A stretch of DNA of 64,000 bases from Molossus alvarezi (GCA_037176705.1 CM073885.1:215276290-215340289); one strand, 5' to 3'. Numbered from the stretch's first letter, positions 23,086 through 35,852 are shown. The notes: generated from the letters alone by a model not told the origin. Translations and numbers: made by a program.

Positions 23086-23870
23086 AACAAACACACAAAG
23101 GGACTTCCGGTCAAGATGGTGGTGTAGGTAAACACAACCACATCAAATTTACAACTAAACTACAGAACAACCATCATTCAGAACAGCTTGAAATCAGGCT
23201 GAATGGAAGTCCTACAACTACAGAATTAAAGAAGCAGCCACATTGAAACTGGTAGGAGGGGCGGAGGCAGATGGGCTGGTCCCACACCCACGTGTGGTGG
23301 ATAAAAATCAGGAGGATACCTTGGCAGGGAAGGTCCTCCCTGAAGACTGAGGGGTCCTTGTTTCACACCAGGCACCCCGCTCAGGGTTCCAGTGCCAGGA
23401 AGAGAAGTACCTATAACTTCAGACTGGATAAACCAGTGGGAACTGAGCCTCAGGGAGGCTGAGGCGGCCTGAGCCCCAGGCAGCCTCTCTTACAGAGCCC
23501 ACGCATGGACTTATTGGACTCACTCCCTCTAAGGTTGGAGAGGAGGCAGCTCGAGGGATACCAGAGACAAACAGGGAAATACAGGGAAGAATTGAGCTGT
23601 TTGGCATTGGAGCGAGGGCTGGAGAGGGGGCTTTCTCCCAGACAAACATGCTGTCAGAGGCCTTTGTTCCTTGGTTGAGCCCTTCCCTGGGGTGGCAGAC
23701 AGCCACCATACCTGAGACTCCAGCAACCTGGCTCACACTGGTAGCCCCGCCCTGGTGATTCCCTGAGGCACTGTCCCACCCAACTTTCAGGCCCACCCAA
23801 GCTGTTGCCACTTGCTTAACCATAGGATTGGCCTGTCATGGATCCTGCTTCAGGTTTTCCTAAATTCTTT

Positions 23871-24123
23871 TTTTTTTTTTTTTATCCTCACCCGAGGACA
23901 TTTTTCCATTTTTTGTTCAGGTAGAGTGGGATGGAGAGAGAGGAACAGAGAGAGAGAGAGAAATATCGACGTGAAAGGAACACATCGAGTGGCTGCCACC
24001 CGCACAACTGACCAGGGCCAGGGACAAACTGCAACCGAGGTACGTGCCCTTAGCGGGAACCGAACCCGGGTCTCTCCAGACCGCAGGCCGACGCTCTAAC
24101 CGCTGAGCCAAACCGGCCAGGGC
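23871..24123 (-). mobile_element. VES SINE inside HAL1 5' UTR
   Basis: A perfect 18-base duplication, ggttttcctaaattcttt (23853-23870 and 24124-24141), marks the insertion. Very similar to the copy at 8574-8822, including retained CpG sites, so it is probably recent. Confidence 0.97.
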
Positions 24124-24223
24124 GGTTTTCCTAAATTCTTTCAAACAAGCAGCATCTGGTCTCAGCTAGCCCCATACCTCTCATTAAGTAATATATAGAA
24201 ACAAACACAGGGAGGCAGCCAAA

Positions 24224-25134
24224 ATGAGGAGACAAAGAAACAAGTCCCAAATGAAAGAACAGAACAAAACCCCAGGAAAAGAACTAAGCCAAATGGAGAT
24301 AAGAAACCTAACAGATGCTGAGTTCAAAATACTGCTTATAAGGATGCTAAATGAACCTCAGAGAACTTAGTGAAGGCCTCAACAGCATAAAAAAAAAAAA
24401 AAAAACAGTCAGAAATGAAGGAGGCACTAATTGAAATAAAGAATAATTTACACAGATTCAATAGTAGAGTAGGTAAAGCCAAGAAGGAAACCATCGATTT
24501 GGAATATAAGGAAGCAAAAAACACCCAATCAGAACAGAAAAAAAAAAGAAAATCCAAGAAAATGAGGATAGTGTAAAGAGCCTCTGGGAGAACTTCAAGC
24601 ATGACAACACTCACATCTTGGGGGTACCAGAAGGAGAAGAGAGAGAACAAGAAATTGAAAACCTGTTTGAAACAATAATGGCAGAAACTTTCCTAACTTG
24701 GTGAAGGAAACAGACATGCAAGTCCAGGAAGCATAGAGAGTCCCAAACAAGATGAACCCCAAGAGGCCCACACCAAGAAACATCATCATCAAAATGCAAA
24801 AAGTTCAGGACAAAGAGAGAATCTTAAAAGCAGCAAGAGAAAAGCAGTTAGTTACCTACAAGGAAGTTTCTATAAGACTGTCAGTTGATGTCTCAAAAGA
24901 AACTTTGCAGGCCAGAAGGGAGTGGCAAGAAATATTCAGAGTGGTGAAAAGCAAGAACCTACAACCAAGATTACTCTATCCTGCAAAGCTGTCATTTAGA
25001 ATTGATGGCCATATAAAGAGTTTCCCAGACAAGAAAAAGTGAAAGGAGTTTATCACCACCAAACCGTTATTATATGAAATGTTGATGGGTCTTTTTGAAG
25101 AAAAAGATAAAATATATGAACAAATAAAATGGCA
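24224..25134 (+). pseudogene. HAL1 ORF1, broken copy
   Basis: Starts at the same ATG as the better copy at 41146 (MRRQRNKSQMKEQNK-like). An expanded A run of about 18 (24390-24407), further A-tract changes near 24540 and other shifts break the frame in several places. The open tail at 24752-25042 keeps the C-terminal domain blocks LQARREWQEIFRV and LLYPAKLSFRIDGHI. The normal stop position now reads tgg. Not expected to give a working RNA chaperone. Confidence 0.85.
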
Positions 25135-25345
25135 ATGAATACATCTCTATCGACAATGGAATCTACAAACAAAATGAATAGGCAGAACAGAAACATTCTC
25201 ATAGATACAGAGAACATTGTTTTGGTTGCCAGATTGGGGAGGGGCAGGGAGAATGGGTGAAAAAGGTGAAGGGTTTAAAAAGTACAAATTAGTTGCTAGA
25301 CTGACAAACCTCAAAGGGAAGGTGGTTGGAAGGTGGGAAGAAATA

Positions 25346-26150
25346 GATCGAAAAATGGCGGTGGAGTGAATGGAAGCTACACAGACTGTCTCCCAGAACC
25401 AAACTGGAATTACAACTATAACACAGACAAATTGACGGGAAAAAGCAACAGAAAAGCAGCTTTTGAGGACCATACAATGAGGGACACTGACTCCATCCTG
25501 GTAGGCTTGCGAAGGCATGAGACGGGGGCTGGGAGCCCACGGTCGGCAGCTCGGCAGTGGCCTCGGGTTACACTCCCAGGCGGCTCCACAGCGCAGAGCC
25601 GGGACAGAGGCTAAAACAGCCACAGCCACTCACCTTGGGCTCCGGCAGAGGGAGGGCAGACTGGACTGCAACTGTATCGGGACACTCGGGATTTGTAGGG
25701 CACCCAGAGCATTTGCTGAGTGCCAGCCACACAGGACGGTGGCCACATTGCTCCTTCCCAGGGCTCTGGGGAGAGGCAGCAGCCCCTCCCTCAGAGATCC
25801 AACCCCACCCTGTGGGCCATTGAAGTGCTAATTGAGGCTCATGAACAACCAGCATCTGCCCCACCCTCATGAAAGCCCCTTGTGCTGAGCACCTGAGGGA
25901 GTTTTTTAATCAACTGACAACCCAAAACTCATCAAGTAACCTCCACTGCTAGCCTCCAGGCAAAAAGCTAGAGGAAAAAAATACCTTTCCTGGCCTGACA
26001 ACTTTAACCAGGAAAGTAAGACTTGACAGTGGTGTTTAACGTGGGTCCTCCCTCGCTCATCTAAACACAGGAGAGGGAGCCACAAACAGCAGAACACCAA
26101 CACCCACAGGGAAAACTTGACCGACTCCAAAGCCCACTGTGATAGCCAAA
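25346..26150 (+). promoter_or_regulatory. LINE-1 5' UTR with YY1-like start motif
   Basis: About 0.8 kb, GC-rich and CpG-containing. The atggcgg core within the first 15 bases matches the site that positions transcription start in primate LINE-1. The same start is seen in complement at about 54333 in the LINE-1 at 49464-54351, so both copies share one promoter type, unlike the HAL1 promoter. Confidence 0.6.
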
Positions 26151-27018
26151 ATGGTGAAACACAGAAACAGAAGCCAAATGAAAGAGCAAGAGACCTCCAC
26201 TGAAGATGAGATCAATGTGGAGCAATTAGGCATGTTAACAGAGATAGAATTCAGAGCCATTATCTTGAGGAAGCTGAACAGCATGAGTAAGGAAAGAGAT
26301 ACTGAAAATAAGCCAATTGGAAATTAAAAACCATCAAGAAGAGATAAAAAATGACATATCAGAAATGAAAAACTCATTGGAAGGTTTAAAAACCAGAGTA
26401 GAGGAAGCTGAGGACCAGATCAGTGAATTAGAAGACAGGGTAGAAAAAATCAACCAACAGGAAAAAACAATTAAAAAACAGGAAGATAGCTTAAGAGAGC
26501 TGTGGGACAACTGGAAACGTAATAATATTCGCATAATAGGAGTCCCCGAAGTAGAAGAAAATGAGCAGGAGATAGAGAATATATTAAAAAAAATAGTGAT
26601 AGAAAACTTCCCTAATTTGGTGAAGGAAGAAGGTATTCAAGTTCAAGAAGCACAGAAAGTCCCAAGTAAGAAGAACCCAAACAAGCCCACACCAAGACAC
26701 ATAGTAATTAAAATGCCACAAATTAAAGACAAAGAGAGAATCCTAAAAGCAGCAAGAGATAAGCAACAGGTCACCTACAAAGGGAACCCCATAAGGCTCT
26801 CAGCTGACTTCTCACAAGAAACACTACAGGCCAGAAGGGAATGGCATGAAGTAATCAATGTCATGAAAAACAAGAATCTGAATCCAAGATTACTCTACCC
26901 AGCAAGGCTATCATTCAAAATAGAAGGTCAAATAAAGAGGTTCCCAGACAAAAAAAGGCTAAGGGAATACATTAGCACCAAACCAGCACTGCAAGAAATG
27001 TTAAAAGGACTGCTGTAA
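26151..27018 (+). pseudogene. LINE-1 ORF1 with one frameshift
   Basis: Starts ATG at 26151 (MVKHRNRSQMKEQE). The first frame stays open to 26327; a shift near 26310 moves the rest into the frame open from 26317 to 27018. The second part has the coiled coil (VEEAEDQISELEDRVEKI), the RRM (IRIIGVPEVEENEQEIENIL), the PTPRHIVIKM block and the C-terminal domain (LQARREWHEVINVM, LLYPARLSFKIEG). Apart from the shift it looks complete at about 290 codons, a little shorter than the human 338-residue protein. The role in the family is a trimeric RNA-binding chaperone of the LINE-1 particle. ORF2 follows after 45 bases. Confidence 0.9.
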
Positions 27019-27063
27019 TTAGCAGTAGAAATGGGAAGAAAAATAGAACCACACTAAACAAAA

Positions 27064-30000
27064 ATGGCAATAAATAAGTACATATCAATAATCACCTTTA
27101 ATGTAAATGGATTGAATGCTCCCATAAAAAGACACTCAGTAGCTGATTGGATAAGAAAGCATGACTCATCTATATGTTGTTTACAAGAGATCCACCTTAC
27201 AACAAAAGACTCACATAGGTTGAACGTGAAGGGATGGAAAAAATTTTCCAAGCAAATGGAAACCAAAAAAAAGCTGGGGTAGTAATTCTCATATCTGATA
27301 AAATAGATTTCAAAATGAAGACCATAACTAGAGACAAAGACGGCCACTACATAATATTGAAAGGATCTATCCAATAGGAAGATATAACCTTGATAAACAT
27401 ATATGCACCCAATATAGGAGCACCAAAATATATTAAAAATCTTCTGGAGGACTTCCAAGGAGAAATCGACAACAATACAATCATAGCAGGGGACTTCAAC
27501 ACCCCGTTGACAGCACTGGATAGATCCTCTAGGCAAAAAATTACCAAGGAAACAGAGACTCTAAATGAAGCACTAGACCAAATGGATTTAATAGATATCT
27601 ACAGAGAATTACACCCCAAAACTACAGAATACACATTCTTCTCAAGTGTACATGGGACATTCTCAAAGATAGACCACATGATAGGACACAAACTAAATCT
27701 CCACAAGTTCAAGAAGATTGAAATCATATCAAGCATCTTCTCAGATCACAATGGCATGAAACTAGAAATCAATTGCAACAAGAACATGCAAAGACATTTC
27801 AACACATGGAGGCTAAATAGCATGTTATTAAACAATGAATGGGTCACCGAGGAGATCAAGGAAGAAATTAAAACTTATTTGAAACCAATGAAAATGAACA
27901 CACAACAACACAAAATCTATGGGATGCAGCGAAAGCAGTTCTGAGAGGGAAGTTCATAGCACTACAGGCCTACCTCAAAAAACAAGAAAAATTTCTAATT
28001 GACTGTCTAACCTCACACCTTAAAGAATTAGAAAGCAAACAAAAAGAAAACCCCAGAGCAAGTAGAAGGAAGGAAATAGTAAAGATCAGAGTAGAAATAA
28101 ATGACATAGAGACCAAAAAAACAATTCAAAGGATCAATGAAACAAAGAGCTGGTTTTTTGAAAAGATAAACAAGATTGATGGACCCTTAGCTAGACTCAC
28201 CAAGAAACAAAGAGAGAGAACCCAAATACACAAAATCAGAAATGAAAGAGGAGAAGTAACAACCAACACCACGGAAATACAGAAGATCGTTAACAACTAC
28301 TATGAACAACAAATTTGAAAATCTAAGCGAAATGGACAAATTTCTAGAAACACACAGACTCCCAAAACTGGACCCGAAAAAGATAGAAAACTTGAACAGA
28401 CCAATAACAACTAAGGAAATTGAAGAGGTAATGAAGACTCTCCCAGCAAACAAAAGCCCAGGCCCGGATGGCTTCACGGGGGAGTTTTACCGAACATTCA
28501 GAAAAGAACTAACACCCATTCTGCTAAAAGTATTTCAAAAAATTCAAGAATAAGGAAGACTTCCAAACTCGTTCTATGAGGCCAGCATAATTCTAATTCC
28601 AAAACCAGAAAAAGACACTACGAAGAAAGAAAAATACAGGCCAATATCCCTGATGAACATAGATGCCAAAATCCTGAACAAAATATTAGCAAATCGGATC
28701 CAGAAATACATAAAAAAAATTATTCACCATGACCAAGTCGGATTCATTCCAGGGAAGCAAGGCTGGTACAATATTCGCAAATCAATAAATGTGATAAACC
28801 ACATAAATAAGATGAAGAATAAAAACCACAGGATCATATCAATAGATGCCAAAAAAGCATTCGACAAAATCCAGCATCCATTTCTGATAAAAACACTCAG
28901 CAATGTGGGAATAGAGGGATCATATCTCTACATAATAAAGGCCATATATGAAGACCTACAGCCAACATCATACTCAATGGACAGAAACTAAAAACATTTC
29001 CATTAAGAACAGGAACAAGACAGGGATGTCCACTTTCACCACTCTTATTTAACATTGTACTGGAAGTCTTAGCCACAGCAATCAGACATGAAGAAAAAAT
29101 AAAAGGGATCCAAATTGGAAAGGAGGAAGTGAAACTGTCATTATTTGCAGATGACATGATATTATACATAGAAAACCCTAAAGACTCCATCAAAAATCTA
29201 CTAGACTTAATAAATGAATTTAGCAAAGTAGCAGGATACAAAATTAATGTCAAGAAATCGACGTCATTCTTGTACACCAATGATGAGCTCACAGAAAGAG
29301 AAACCGAATAAACAATCTCATTTACCATTGTGCCAAAAAAATTAAGCTTCCTAGGAATAAACTTAACCAAAGAAATAAAGGACCTATTTGCAGAAAACTA
29401 CAGGACATTGAAAAAAGAAATAGAGGAAGATTTAAAAAAGTGGAAGCACATACCCTGTTCATGGATTGGAAGAATTAACATCTTTAAAATGTCCATACTA
29501 CCCAAAGCAATCTATAGATTCAATGCAATCCCACAATGGAGCACTATGCAGCGGTAAGAATACCAACGACATATTTCATAGAACTAGAACAAATACTTCA
29601 AAAGTTCATATGGAACCCAAAAAGACCCCGAATAGCCACAGCAATCTTGAAAAAGAAGAACAAAGTAGGTGGGATCACAATACCAGATATCACATTATAC
29701 TACAACGCGACTGTAACCAAAACAGCCTGGTACTGGCACAAGAACAGGCATATAGACCAATGGAACAGAACTGAAAACCCAGAAATGGACCCAAAGCAAT
29801 ACGCTCAATTAATATTTGACAAAGGTGGCAAGAGCATACAGTGGAGTAAAGACAGCCTCTTTAATAAATGGTGTTGGGAAAATTGGACAGCTACATGCAA
29901 AAAAAATGAAACTAGACCATCAACTTACACCATACACAAAAATAAACTCAAAATGGATATAAGACTAAATGTGACCCGTGAATCCATAAAAATTCTAGAG

Positions 30001-30892
30001 GAAAATGTAGGCAACAAAATTTCAGACATCATACGCAGCAGAATTTTCACTGATACATCACCTAAGGCAACAGAAACAAAGGAAAAAATGAACACATGGG
30101 ACTACATCAAACTAAAAGCTTCTGCACAGCAAAAGAAACAATCATCAAAATGGAAAGGCAACCCACTGTATGGGAGAACATCATTGCCAATGATGTATCA
30201 GATAAGGGGTTAATTTCCAATATATATAGAGTGCTCATACAACTCAACAAAAGGAAGACAAAGAACCCAATTAAAAAATGGGCAGAGGAGCTGAATAGAC
30301 ACCTCTCCAAACAGGACATATAAATGGCTAAGAGACATATAAAGAAATGGTCAACATCACTAATCATCAGAGAGATGCAAATTAAAACAACAATGCGGTA
30401 TTACCTCACACCTGTCAGAATGGCCGCCATCAACAAATCATCAAACAACAAGTGTTGGCGAGGGTGTGGAGAAAAGGGGTCTCTAGTACACTGCTGGTGG
30501 GAATGCAGACTGGTGCAGCTACTATGGAAAACAATATGGTGTTACCTCAAAAAATTAAAAATTGAACTTCCATTTGACCCAGTGATCCCACTTCTAGGAA
30601 TATACACTAAGAAGCCTGAAACACCAATCAGGAGGAATATATGTACCCCCATGTTCATAGCAGCACTATTTACAATAGCTAAGATCTGGAAACAGCCCAA
30701 GTGTCCATCGTAGATGAATGGATAAAAAAGCCGTGGTACATATACACAATGGAGCACTATGCAGCGGTAAGAAAGAAAGATCTCTTATCTTTTGAGACGA
30801 CATGGAGGGACCTGGAAAGTATTATCCTAAGTGAAATAAGCCAAACAGAAAAAGACAAATACCACATGATCTCACTTATATATGGGATATAA
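27064..30892 (+). pseudogene. LINE-1 ORF2 (endonuclease, reverse transcriptase), multiply broken
   Basis: Starts MAINKYISIITFNVNGLNAP. The endonuclease retains the Asn of the NGLN motif, the Glu of QEIHL and the SDHNGMK block holding the catalytic Asp-His. The reverse transcriptase retains the FADD motif near 29141-29158. A Cys-His knuckle ([18 protein letters not shown]) lies near 30463-30516, and the C-terminus WRDLESIILSEISQTEKD near 30805. At least six frame changes or stops interrupt it, between the open pieces at 27064-27282, 27390-27944, 28302-28553, 28653-28991, 29129-29311, 29536-30213 and 30324-30713. In the family this enzyme nicks target DNA and copies LINE-1 RNA. A duplicated-looking phrase, atggagcactatgcagcggtaag, occurs near 29536 and 30750. 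Confidence 0.92.
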
Positions 30893-31311
30893 TGAACATA
30901 ACAGCCTGAGGAATACAGTAGACCCAGAAACATGGAAGTAGGGCACAGACTGACATCCCTCAGAAGAGGGGGTGGGGGGGTGGGAAGAAATAAACCACAG
31001 AACTTATATGCATGTATGCATGACCAATGGACATGGACAATTAAGCCAGGGTCGGGGCGGGGGTAGGGTGGTGAGGGGGTGCCAATGGGGTAAAAAAGGT
31101 AAAATATCTGTAACCAAAAAATAAATAAAAAATTAAAGAAAAGAAAAGAAATAAACCAAAGAGCTTATATGCATAACCAGTGGACACGGACAACGGTGTT
31201 GGGAAAGGCAGGAGGAGGGTAGGAGTGGGGAGCAGGGGGTTAATGGGGGAAAAATGAGGAACAGCTATAATAACAATAAAGATAAAAACAAAACAAAAAA
31301 CACACAGAAAA

Positions 31312-31639
31312 GTGAACAAATCATAAGAACACAGCCCAGTTATCACAAACTGAACACACCCATGTATCCCCTACACAGGTAAAAATTTAGAACATCAACA
31401 CCTCCAAAACCCATTCTTAAATCAATAGTTCCCTTTTCTGCTATAAACATTTGTATACAGCTGTTTGTCTGAACATATACTTTAATTTCTGTTTAGGAAA
31501 GACCTAGAAATAGAATGGCTGGGTTATGTTTTAGGTGTATGCTTAACTTTAAGAATGTGACAAACTGTTTTCCACAGTGGTTGTACCATTTTACATTTCC
31601 ACAAACAGCATGTGAGAGTTCCATTTTTTCTGTGTGTTT
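31312..31639 (-). mobile_element. Old LINE-1 (L1M/L1ME-like) 3' end
   Basis: The plus strand reads gtgaacaaatcataag, tatcacaaactgaacacacc, then ctgctataaacatttgtatac, aaatagaatggctgggtt and ttttccacagtggttgtacc: the complement of an old LINE-1 3' end. The HAL1 at 23101 appears to have landed at or near its edge. Confidence 0.65.
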
Positions 31640-31990
31640 TTTCCCAACAATTGTATTTTGGGTTACCAGAAGTGGAATGACTGGGTCATAGGTAGTTCCA
31701 TTTTTAATTTCGGGGGAAACCTCATAGTGTTTTTTATAGTCACTGTACCAATGTGTATTCCCACTAACAGTGCACAAGGGTTTTCTTTTCTCCATGCCCT
31801 TGCCAACATTTGTTTGTTAATTTATTGAAGATAGCCATTCTGCCAGGTGTGGTATAATATCTTAGTGTGGTTTTAATTTACATGTCTCTGATGATTAGTG
31901 CTGTTGAACATCTTTTCATATGTCTATTGGCCATCGGTTTGTCCTCTTTGGAGAAGACATTCAGGTCCTCTGCCCATTTTTAAATTGGAT

Positions 31991-32361
31991 TTTTTTTTTG
32001 TTTTTGTTTTTGTTTTTAATCTTTATTGTTGCATGTATTACAGATGTTCCTCATTTTTCCCCCATTGACCCCCTCCTCCCCACTCCCGCCCCACTCCTGC
32101 CTTTTCCCATACTATTGTCTGTGTCCATTGGTTATGCATATAAGTTCTTTGGTTTATTTCTTCCCAGTCCCTTTCCCTTTGAGGTTTGTCAGTCTAGCAA
32201 TGAATTTGTGCTTCTTAATCCCTTCACCTTTTTCACCCATTCCCCCAACCCCCCTCCCATCTGGCAACCAACAAAATGTTCTCTGTATCTATGAGAATGT
32301 TTCTGTTCTGCCTGTTCATTTTGTTTTTAGATTCCACTGTCAATAGAGACGTATTCATTGC
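31991..32361 (-). mobile_element. 5'-truncated HAL1 (3' UTR only)
   Basis: The minus strand matches the HAL1 3' UTR of the 40245-42441 copy from just after the ORF1 stop to the AATAAA-type end (aatctttatt at 32018-32027 in complement), with a T/G-rich tail at the left. The host LINE-1 is interrupted at the ccatttttaaattggat region and resumes after 32611. Confidence 0.85.
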
Positions 32362-32367
32362 CAGTTT

Positions 32368-32610
32368 TTTTTTTTTTTATCCTCACCTGAGGACATTTTT
32401 CCATTTTTTGTTCAGATAGAGTGGGAGCGAGAGAGAGGAAGAGAGAGAAACATCGACGTGAAAGCGACACATTGAGAGGCTGCCACCTACGTGACCAACC
32501 AGGGCCGGGGACAAACTGCAACCGAGGTACGTGCCCTTAGCGGGAACCAAACCTGGGTTTCTCTGGACCACAAACCGATGCTCTAACCGCTGAGCCAAAC
32601 TGGCCAGGGC
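32368..32610 (-). mobile_element. VES SINE at the HAL1 fragment edge
   Basis: Reverse VES with poly-T of about 14. The flanks share ccagttt (32361-32367 and 32612-32618), a short duplication. It landed exactly at the truncated 5' edge of the HAL1 fragment. Confidence 0.9.
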
Positions 32611-33028
32611 ACCAGTTTGTTTTTTTTTATGTTGAGTTGTATGAATTCTTTATATATTTTGGATAGTAATTTTTTATAGGATGTATCAGTGGTGAATATC
32701 TTCTCCCATTCAGTAGGTTGTCTTTTTGTTTTGTTGATGGTTCCCTTTGCTGTGTAAAAATGCTTTAGTTCGATGTAGTCCTATTTATTTATTTTTCCTT
32801 TGTTGCCCTTCTTTGGGGAGATATATCAGAAAAAATATTGTTAAGAGAAATGTCCAAGATGTTACTGCTTATGTTTTCTTCTAGGATTTTTATGGTTTCG
32901 AGCCTTACATTTAAGTCTTCAATTCATTTTTAGTTAATTTTTGTATATAAAATAAGAAGGTGGTCTAGTTTCTTTTTTTTGGATGTATCTATCTAATTTT
33001 CCCAGTACCATTTATTGAATAGAATATT

Positions 33029-33321
33029 GTTTGCTTGTTTGTTTTTAATCCTCACCTGAGGATATTTTTCCATTTATCTTCAGATAGAGTGAAAGGGACA
33101 GAGAAAGAAAGAGAGAGAGAGATAAACATCAACATGAGAGAGACACATTGACTGGCTGCATCAACATGAGAGAGACACATTGACTGGCTGCCTTTCTCAT
33201 GATCCCGACCAGGGCCGGGGACCGAACTGCAACTGAGGTATGTGCCCTTGACCAGAATCCAACCTGTGACTCTTTGGTCTGTGGGCCAACACTCCAACCG
33301 CTGAGCTAAACCGCCCCGGGC
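33029..33321 (-). mobile_element. VES SINE with an internal 32-base duplication
   Basis: Longer than its relatives because catcaacatgagagagacac plus twelve bases is repeated in tandem (33127-33158 and 33159-33190). Duplication tgaatagaatatt (33016-33028) and tgaatagactatc (33322-33334). Confidence 0.95.
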
Positions 33322-34325
33322 TGAATAGACTATCTTTACCCCATTGTATGTTTTTGCCTCTGTTGTCAAATATTAATTGACCATGTGGGCATGGGTTTTT
33401 TTCTGGGCTGCCTGTTCTGTTTCATTAATCCATATGTTTGTTTTTATGCTAGTACCATTCTGTTTTGATTACTTTAGACTTGTAGTATTGTTTGATCTCA
33501 GGTAGCACAATATCTCCAACCTTGTTCTTTTTTTCAAGATTGTTGTGGCTCTTTGTGGTCTTTTGTGGTTCCACATAAATTTTTGGATTTTTATTCTAGT
33601 TCTGTGAAATATGCCATTGGTATTTTGATAGGAATTGCATTGAACCTATAGATTACTTTGGGTAGTATGGACATGTTAAGAATGTTAATTCTTTCTATCC
33701 ATGAGCATGGGATATGCTTTCATTTATTCGTATCTTCTTCATTTTCTCTCTTCAGTGCCTTATAATTTGCTGAGTATGAGTCTTTTACCTCCTTGGTTAA
33801 ATTTACTCCTAGGTATTGTTTTTGAAGCAATTGTAGACGGCATTATTTTTTAGTTTCTCTTTCTGGTCGTTCATTATTGGCATATATAAATGCATCTGAT
33901 TTCTGGATATTTTGCATTGTGCTACTTTCTGATTCATATATCAGTTCTAGTAGATTTTTGGTGGAATCTTTATGGTTCTTTATATATAGGATCATGTCAT
34001 CTACAAATAATGACACTTTTACGTCATTGTTTCCAATTTGAATGACTTTTATTTCTGCTTGTCTGATTGCTGTACCCAGGACTTCTACTCTACGTGGAAT
34101 AAGAGTGGTAAAAGTGAATGTCGCAGTCTTGTTTCTGATCTTAAGGGAAATGATTTTAGTTTTTGCCTGTTGAGTGTGATGTTAGCTGTGGGTTTGTCAT
34201 ATATGGCCTTTATTGTGTTAAGGTATGTTCTCTCTATTCCCACTTTGCTGAGTTTTTATCATAAATGGGTGCTGGATTTTGTGAAATGCTTTTTCTGCAT
34301 ATTATGATATGATCATATGATTTTT

Positions 34326-34569
34326 TAAAAATCCTCACCCGAGGATATTTTTCTATTTATCTTCAGATAGAGTAAGGGGGAGGGAGAGAGAGAGAGAGAG
34401 AAACATCGATGTGAGAGGGACACATTGACTGGTTGCCTCCCACATGACCCCGACCAGGGCTGGGGATGAACTATAATCGAGGTACGTACCCTTGACTGGA
34501 ATCAAATCTGCGACTCATTGGTCTGCAGGCTGACACTCTAATAACCATTGAGCCAAACTGGCCAGGGCA
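34326..34569 (-). mobile_element. VES SINE inside LINE-1
   Basis: A perfect 19-base duplication, atatgatcatatgattttt (34307-34325 and 34570-34588), lies in ORF2 of the host LINE-1. Confidence 0.96.
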
Positions 34570-35852
34570 ATATGATCATATGATTTTTATCCTTCATTTT
34601 GTTTATGCAGTGTATAATGCTGATTGATTTGCATGTATTGAACCAGCCTCACATCCCAAGAATAAATTCCAATTGATTATGGTGTGTGATTTTTTTCAAT
34701 GTGCTACTTAATTTTGTTTGCTAATATTTTTTTGAGGATTTTTGGATTTATATTCATCAGGGCTATCAGCCTATAATTATCTTTCTTTGCAGTGTCTTTG
34801 TCTGGTTTTGGAATCAGGATAATGCTAGCCTCATAAAATGAGCTCGGGAAACTTCCCTCCTATTTATTTATTTATTTGGAATAGTTTGAGAAAAATAGGT
34901 GTCAGTTCTTCTTTGAATGTTTGGTAGCATTTTCCTGTGATGTGATTCTGTTTTAGGACTTTCATTTGTTGGGAGTTTTTGATTATTGCTTCAATTTCAT
35001 TGGCTGTAATTGATCTGTTCAGATTTCTGTTTCTTCTTGATTCAGTCTTGGAAGATTGTATGTATCTAAGAACTTATCCATTTCTTCCAGACTGTCCAAT
35101 TTGTTGTTATATTACTATTGGTAGTATTTGCATATAGTTCTTTGTATTTTTTTGGTATCAGTTGTCACTTCTCCTCTTTTATTCTGATTTTATTTATTTG
35201 GGGCCTCCATGTATTTGTGTGTTTTTTAGTTATTTTCTTATTGTCAGAGAAGCTCGATAAGATTTTAATTTTCTTACATTTATTGAAAATTGTTTTTTGG
35301 GCTAACATGTAGTCTAACCTGGAAAATGGTCCATGTACACTTGAAAAGAATGTATGTTCTGCTGCTTCGGGTTGAAATGCTGTGAAATATCAATTAATCT
35401 GTCTGCTTTAGTGTGTCACTTAAGGCTGCTGTTTCCTTATTGATTTCTGTCTGGAAGATTTATCCATTGATGTCAATGGGTGTTACAGTCCCCTACTATG
35501 ACTGTAGTACTGTCAATTTCTCCCTTTATGTTAATCAATATTTGCTTTATATATATAAGTGCTCCTATGTTGTGTGCATAAATTTAACAAGGGTTATATC
35601 CTCTTGTTGGATTGAATTCTTTATTATTATGTAATGTCCTTTTTGTCTCTTAGTATAGCCTTTATATTAATGTCTATTTAGTCTGATATAAATATTGCTA
35701 CTCTGGCTTTTTACAAATTTTCATTTGCATGAAATACCTTTTTTATCTTTTTACTTTCAATCTATTTTTTCTTTTGATATGAAGTGGGTTTCTTATAGAC
35801 AGTATATATATGGATCTTGTTTTCTTATACATTCAGCTACTCTGCATCTTTT

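Larger units (their letters stand above)
25346..31145 (+). mobile_element. Full-length LINE-1 inserted in the HAL1 3' UTR
   Basis: A 5.8 kb copy with a 5' UTR beginning aaaaatggcggtgg (YY1-like), ORF1 from 26151, ORF2 from 27064 to 30892, and a purine-rich 3' UTR with G runs (30967-31080) ending in an A-rich tail. The 8-base flank aagaaata occurs at 25338-25345 and again at 31146-31153, and HAL1 sequence continues exactly after it. This is the most complete ORF1+ORF2 element in the window, but both frames are broken, so it is no longer autonomous. Confidence 0.93.
23101..31298 (+). mobile_element. HAL1 (half-LINE-1) split by a LINE-1 and a SINE
   Basis: A LINE-1-like element with 5' UTR and ORF1 but no ORF2. 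It starts at about 23101 with a tcaagatggtgg promoter-like motif. ORF1 runs from 24224 to about 25134 and is followed directly by a purine-rich 3' UTR instead of ORF2. The 3' UTR breaks off at 25345 and resumes at 31154, after an inserted LINE-1, ending in an AATAAA (31275-31280) and an A-rich tail. Removing the insertions leaves about 2.1 kb, matching the intact copy at 40245-42441. Flanks aacaaacacacaaag (23086-23100) and aaaaaacacacagaaaag (about 31294-31311) resemble a target-site duplication. HAL1 elements depend on LINE-1 ORF2 supplied in trans. Confidence 0.88.

Noticed and set aside
28653..28991. Independent reverse transcriptase gene
   Set aside because: It is one of the broken segments of LINE-1 ORF2 in the 25346-31145 element.
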